From the NCBI GenBank assembly GCA_030373505.1, contig JAUCYS010000011.1:1-64000 (forward strand): a stretch of 64,000 bases of DNA. The letters are read 5' to 3'. The notes under the pieces are model-generated. The model made no database searches and had not been told where the DNA came from. It was given only the letters and a program-made list of their open reading frames with translations. Source of the stretch: Parasphingorhabdus sp. Its GTDB lineage: Bacteria > Pseudomonadota > Alphaproteobacteria > Sphingomonadales > Sphingomonadaceae. Below are positions 61,401 through 64,000 of the stretch, piece after piece (within the stretch, counting starts at the first letter, position 1; the number at the start of each line of letters is the position of its first letter). A program made the translations under genes and the position numbers.

Positions 61401-63603
61401 CGTCGGCATCGAGAACGCGCGCCTCCAGAATATTGGTCCGGTCCTCAATTTCGATGCCGCGCCAGGTGCTGACCCGGATCTGGCCGTCGGCGCTCTTTTT
61501 TGTCCCGTCAAAGGCAAGCGGATTGACCGCCTGGCCATTGACCGAAAGTTCGACCGTCTGGCCGGGTTGATGCTTGATCGCGACGCGCAGCGCCTTGACC
61601 CGCGGATTATGATCTTCCGCCGGAAACAGCCAGCCGATGCCGGGCTGTTCGCCGCTGACCCAGTCGCGCCCGGCCCCTGCGGCTTCCGGATCCGACATGA
61701 TATCGGGCTTCTGATAGCTTTCCGAAACGCGCATGTCTCTCGGTGCGACTTTTTTTGCCCGGAAATCGGCGCGTTTCAGGGCACCTCCACGGCCTTCGAC
61801 GAAGCGGGAAATGGCGCTGCCGGCGCTGCGCGTATTTTGCGCGCAATCAGCGGGCGCCAGATCGGCGGGAAATGTGGAGGGGTCGACCTGAACCACATGC
61901 AGGCCGGGACGAAGCCCCTCGAAATGATAGCGCCCGTCGCTGTCGGTGACGGTATAGGACCCGTCCTGCAGCATGACGCGAATGCCGCCGATGCCGGAGG
62001 CTTTTCGGGGATCGGTTTCGCAGCCGCCATCGGTAATCCGGCCAACGACCGTGAACCGTTCGGAAATGCCGTCGCGTTCGATCCGAACCACCGCATCGGT
62101 GGCCGGGCTGGGGGCGCCGCGATTGTCACGGGCCGAAGCGCTATTGACCGCGTCGCCTGGCCGGGCGTCCTGGCGCACTTCGACAATATAGGTCAGCAGG
62201 GCGCTGCCGGACGGGGGCAGGGGCGGTGCGTCGACGCTGAAATCGCGGCCATTGGCGGCGATGGTCGGGGTGATCGGGGCGCCATTATAGCGGACGGTGC
62301 CGCTTTTGAGGCGGATGGCGGCTGGCAGCTGGTCGGATATCGTAATCTGGCCGGTGGCGCGCACCGCATCGGTGTTTTGCACCCTTATCCGATATTGAAC
62401 GGCATCGCCGAGGGCCGCGCGGGCCGTGGACGCGGTCTTGGTGATGGCGAGCGGCGCTCCGGGCCGGTCGAGCGGCACATCGACGCGCACGGGGGCGGGG
62501 TCGTTCAATATGATGATGCCCCCGTAGGACCCGTCGACAATGGTAAAGGGAAGCCCGTCGGACCGGCGCAGGGGAGCGATCTGCTCGGGCGTGGCGGTCG
62601 AGGCGAACCGATAGGGTTCCGGCGGCTCGACCTGCAGGCGATAGCGGCCTGGCCGCGCGAAGGGGAAGCGGTAGAAGCCGTCGCGGAAATCATAGACGGT
62701 GCCGCCGCTGTCGGTCACGCTGCCGCCTGCGATCACCGTGCTGGGATAGGCGGAAACAGCGTCGTCGCCAAACACTTCGGCCGGCAGGCCGGTGTCGGCA
62801 TCGATCAGGGTGACGCGGGTTCCGGCAACCAGGCTGCCGTCCTCGCTGTCGAAAATTTCGCCAAAGGGATCGACGAGGATGTCGACCTTGGCAATGCCGA
62901 TGGCATTGCTTTCGATTTCACGGACCGTGATATCGAATTTCTCACCGCGTTTGACCGAGAGGATACAATTGCTCTTCACGGGTATCGGCGGCACCGCTGC
63001 CGTGTTGATGACGCCAACGAACCGGCCGCTGTCGACCGCGGTTTCGGTGATATTGATCTGCTCGAAGTCGCCGGTGGGGGTGCTGATGGACAGGTTCACG
63101 CTGTCGATTGCCTGTGGATCCAGATTGCGGTCGGCGGCGAGGACCGAGATGATCAGCGGTTCGCCGGCCCGGATATGATCGGTCGGCGAGACCGAGGCCG
63201 GACGGGTCTGCATGTCTGCAAAGGCACCGCCGAGCAGGATCGGAACATCGCCCTGGAGGCCGCGGCACATCGTGTCGGCGATCGGCAGCTTTTCGGCTCC
63301 GGCCGGGACCGCGAAGTGGAAAATCTCGATTTCCAGCGGCAGCGTCGGTAGCGGAACCACCTGAATATCAACGGCATTGGACGATTTCTGCTGTCGCCGG
63401 CTGTCGATATCCCATTCCGCCCGCGCAACATTGCGGATCAGCGGATGAAATTGCGGCTGATTTTCGGCAAAATCAGGCCGCTGCGGCTGCTGCTCGGCAA
63501 ACCCGGGTTGAGCCAGGGCCGTTGCAGCAGGCGCAGTCAGCGCGCACGCAGCCAGGGCCAGGCCGAACGGCCTGACAAATTTTGTCATCATATCCATAGC
63601 CAT
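58459..63603 (-). CDS. Large DUF11/SdrD-B-like surface protein with predicted C-terminal outer-membrane beta-barrel
   Basis: 1714 aa; signal peptide; DUF11 ITKTASTARAALGDAVQYRIRVQNTDAVRATGQITISDQLP; VTDSDGRYHFEGLRPGLHVVQVD; C-terminal alternating strands ending GPFITFRLKFDQQSLGNLGL. Confidence 0.85.
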   Translation of the reverse strand: MAMDMMTKFVRPFGLALAACALTAPAATALAQPGFAEQQPQRPDFAENQPQFHPLIRNVARAEWDIDSRRQQKSSNAVDIQVVPLPTLPLEIEIFHFAVPAGAEKLPIADTMCRGLQGDVPILLGGAFADMQTRPASVSPTDHIRAGEPLIISVLAADRNLDPQAIDSVNLSISTPTGDFEQINITETAVDSGRFVGVINTAAVPPIPVKSNCILSVKRGEKFDITVREIESNAIGIAKVDILVDPFGEIFDSEDGSLVAGTRVTLIDADTGLPAEVFGDDAVSAYPSTVIAGGSVTDSGGTVYDFRDGFYRFPFARPGRYRLQVEPPEPYRFASTATPEQIAPLRRSDGLPFTIVDGSYGGIIILNDPAPVRVDVPLDRPGAPLAITKTASTARAALGDAVQYRIRVQNTDAVRATGQITISDQLPAAIRLKSGTVRYNGAPITPTIAANGRDFSVDAPPLPPSGSALLTYIVEVRQDARPGDAVNSASARDNRGAPSPATDAVVRIERDGISERFTVVGRITDGGCETDPRKASGIGGIRVMLQDGSYTVTDSDGRYHFEGLRPGLHVVQVDPSTFPADLAPADCAQNTRSAGSAISRFVEGRGGALKRADFRAKKVAPRDMRVSESYQKPDIMSDPEAAGAGRDWVSGEQPGIGWLFPAEDHNPRVKALRVAIKHQPGQTVELSVNGQAVNPLAFDGTKKSADGQIRVSTWRGIEIEDRTNILEARVLDADGKLVQQLERKIHYAGSPLHAELLRDRSILVADGVTRPVIAVRLTDRDGKPARHGMVGDFSVPAPYAPAIEIDAQQANQLAGLERGKPVWRVEGEEGIAYIELAPTTASGSLSISFPFRDGEVERTQRIATWLDPGARPWTVVGFAAGTIGFNTLGERLEDLVDEEDNINVDGRVALYAKGRVTGKWLMTLAYDSDKQEDETRFQGVIDPRRYYTVYADRSEQRYDAASVRRLYLKLERPQFYALFGDYETGIDEPVLARYQRAFNGIKAEYRSDQVHLNAFGADSPNRFRREEIQGNGLSGPYALSTRDILANSERIRLETRDRFRSDRIVQTRQLTRHIDYDIDYLAGTLRFREPILSRSSGLDPQFIIAEYEVLGVGDRNLNAGGRATYQSADQRIKIGATAVHDEDQSVKTEMLGVDVRYQPDLRTEIRAELAVTDNQAKVATATTSGQAATAWLVEAEHHGSKFDLLAYVRRQASGYGLGQVNAAENGTRKFGIDGRVRIRENLSLAVTSYQENFLATDARRRAGTAELEYRTDGTSFRAGMVYANDRLSDGTVNQSTLVRLGATQRLFDGKLELDAQTELALGGQDESIDFPARHSVSARYAVTEDIKIIGTYEIADGENIDARTARIGVDVSPWDGARIVSSMNQQEITEYGPRTFAAYGLTQSIPIGDKWTVDFSLDGNETLGGFDRSDVINDQQPVASGGFLGNGATLTEDFIAITAGATYRNADWSWTSRAEYRDGDTSTRYGLTTALLKQIGEGSALGALANLFIAEDQSGVSTRVIEAEASWAHRPADSQWSWLQKLELREDRVRNAVAGATGPIGGAPLLVSGDVTSRRIINSLSVNYTPVDAKDGLFTQAGEYSFFWGSRYVFDRFGEDDVEGWSNVVGADVKFDLSDTLDIGAQGTARIGKNFDSIAYSGGPTVGITPFKNAYISIGYNVVGFADRDFEESRYTRDGPFITFRLKFDQQSLGNLGL

Positions 63604-63661
63604 GACCGGAATCCGGGCGGCAAACCGGCATCTGCCGGCTTGCCGCCAAATTCCGAGCAGT

Positions 63662-64000
63662 CTAGTCTACGATTACGCGGAAAATCAGGGTTTCGGTCGC
63701 GCCCGCAGCCACGGTGCCGAGATTGCCCGATACGACGCCGGCAGCCTGTGCGCCGGTCCCCGTGCCATCTGCATTGCAGGTGGAGCCGGTTACCGTGCCT
63801 TCGGTTACCACGCCAATCACCGCCGGTACAGTTGCCGGCCCGGTGGCGAGGCTGCTGTAATAGGTCAGATTGGCCGGAATCGTATCCGAGATGGCGACCC
63901 CTGTCGCGGTTGCACCACCGGCAGCATTGGCGACGGCGATGCAATATTCGACAATCGCGCCGGGAATGGCTTTCGGCTTGGTGCTTCCGTTGACCGGATC
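63662..64000 (-). CDS. DUF11 repeat-containing protein, C-terminal fragment (truncated by window edge)
   Basis: Own translation: DPVNGSTKPKAIPGAIVEYCIAVANAAGGATATGVAISDTIPANLTYYSSL...TLIFRVIVD*; absent from ORF track because the start is outside the window. Confidence 0.8.
   Translation of the reverse strand, partial: DPVNGSTKPKAIPGAIVEYCIAVANAAGGATATGVAISDTIPANLTYYSSLATGPATVPAVIGVVTEGTVTGSTCNADGTGTGAQAAGVVSGNLGTVAAGATETLIFRVIVD

Noticed and set aside
59656-63351. 1231-aa ORF on the plus strand
   Set aside because: Entirely antisense to the 1714-aa DUF11/barrel CDS; no signal peptide or domain; typical shadow ORF of high-GC codon bias.

Overview
This is a high-GC chromosomal window that reads as a Sphingomonadales-type alphaproteobacterium (GcrA, b/b' F0 subunits, MetZ, HspQ). 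The phylum call is inference from gene content. About 50 CDSs are supportable, with two tRNAs (Ser-CGA and Pro-CGG, both minus strand) and several intrinsic terminators. There are no rRNAs, CRISPR arrays, or IS/phage signatures. Housekeeping blocks are purB, a pfkA-like gene, radC, ydbH-ynbE-ydbL-like genes, the F0 operon atpI-B-E-F'-F, uvrC, recO, leuB, metZ, apaG, parE, gcrA, thyA and a branched-chain 2-oxoacid dehydrogenase operon. Two accessory systems stand out. (1) A DSF-type quorum-sensing locus at 44.2-49.9 kb. It has an RpfF-like synthase with both catalytic glutamates, convergent with an RpfC-like hybrid kinase. Where Xanthomonas has rpfG (REC-HD-GYP), this locus has a REC-PAS-GGDEF-EAL protein. 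(2) Directly upstream, at 33.9-44.0 kb, a tightly packed neutral-lipid gene set: HAD-PlsC fusion, PlsB-like GPAT, WS/DGAT, patatin, two alpha/beta hydrolases and gpsA. It resembles the mycobacterial Rv2482c-Rv2485c neighbourhood, and two of its enzymes carry Lys/Ala-rich histone-like tails. Other notable points are an ATP synthase c-subunit with an acidic Pro/Ala/Glu C-terminal extension, an AT-rich membrane-protein gene wedged between uvrC and recO, an ECF sigma/anti-sigma pair divergent from a secreted subtilase, and a 1714-aa DUF11/beta-barrel surface protein. All homology calls come from motif recognition by eye; no database search was run.
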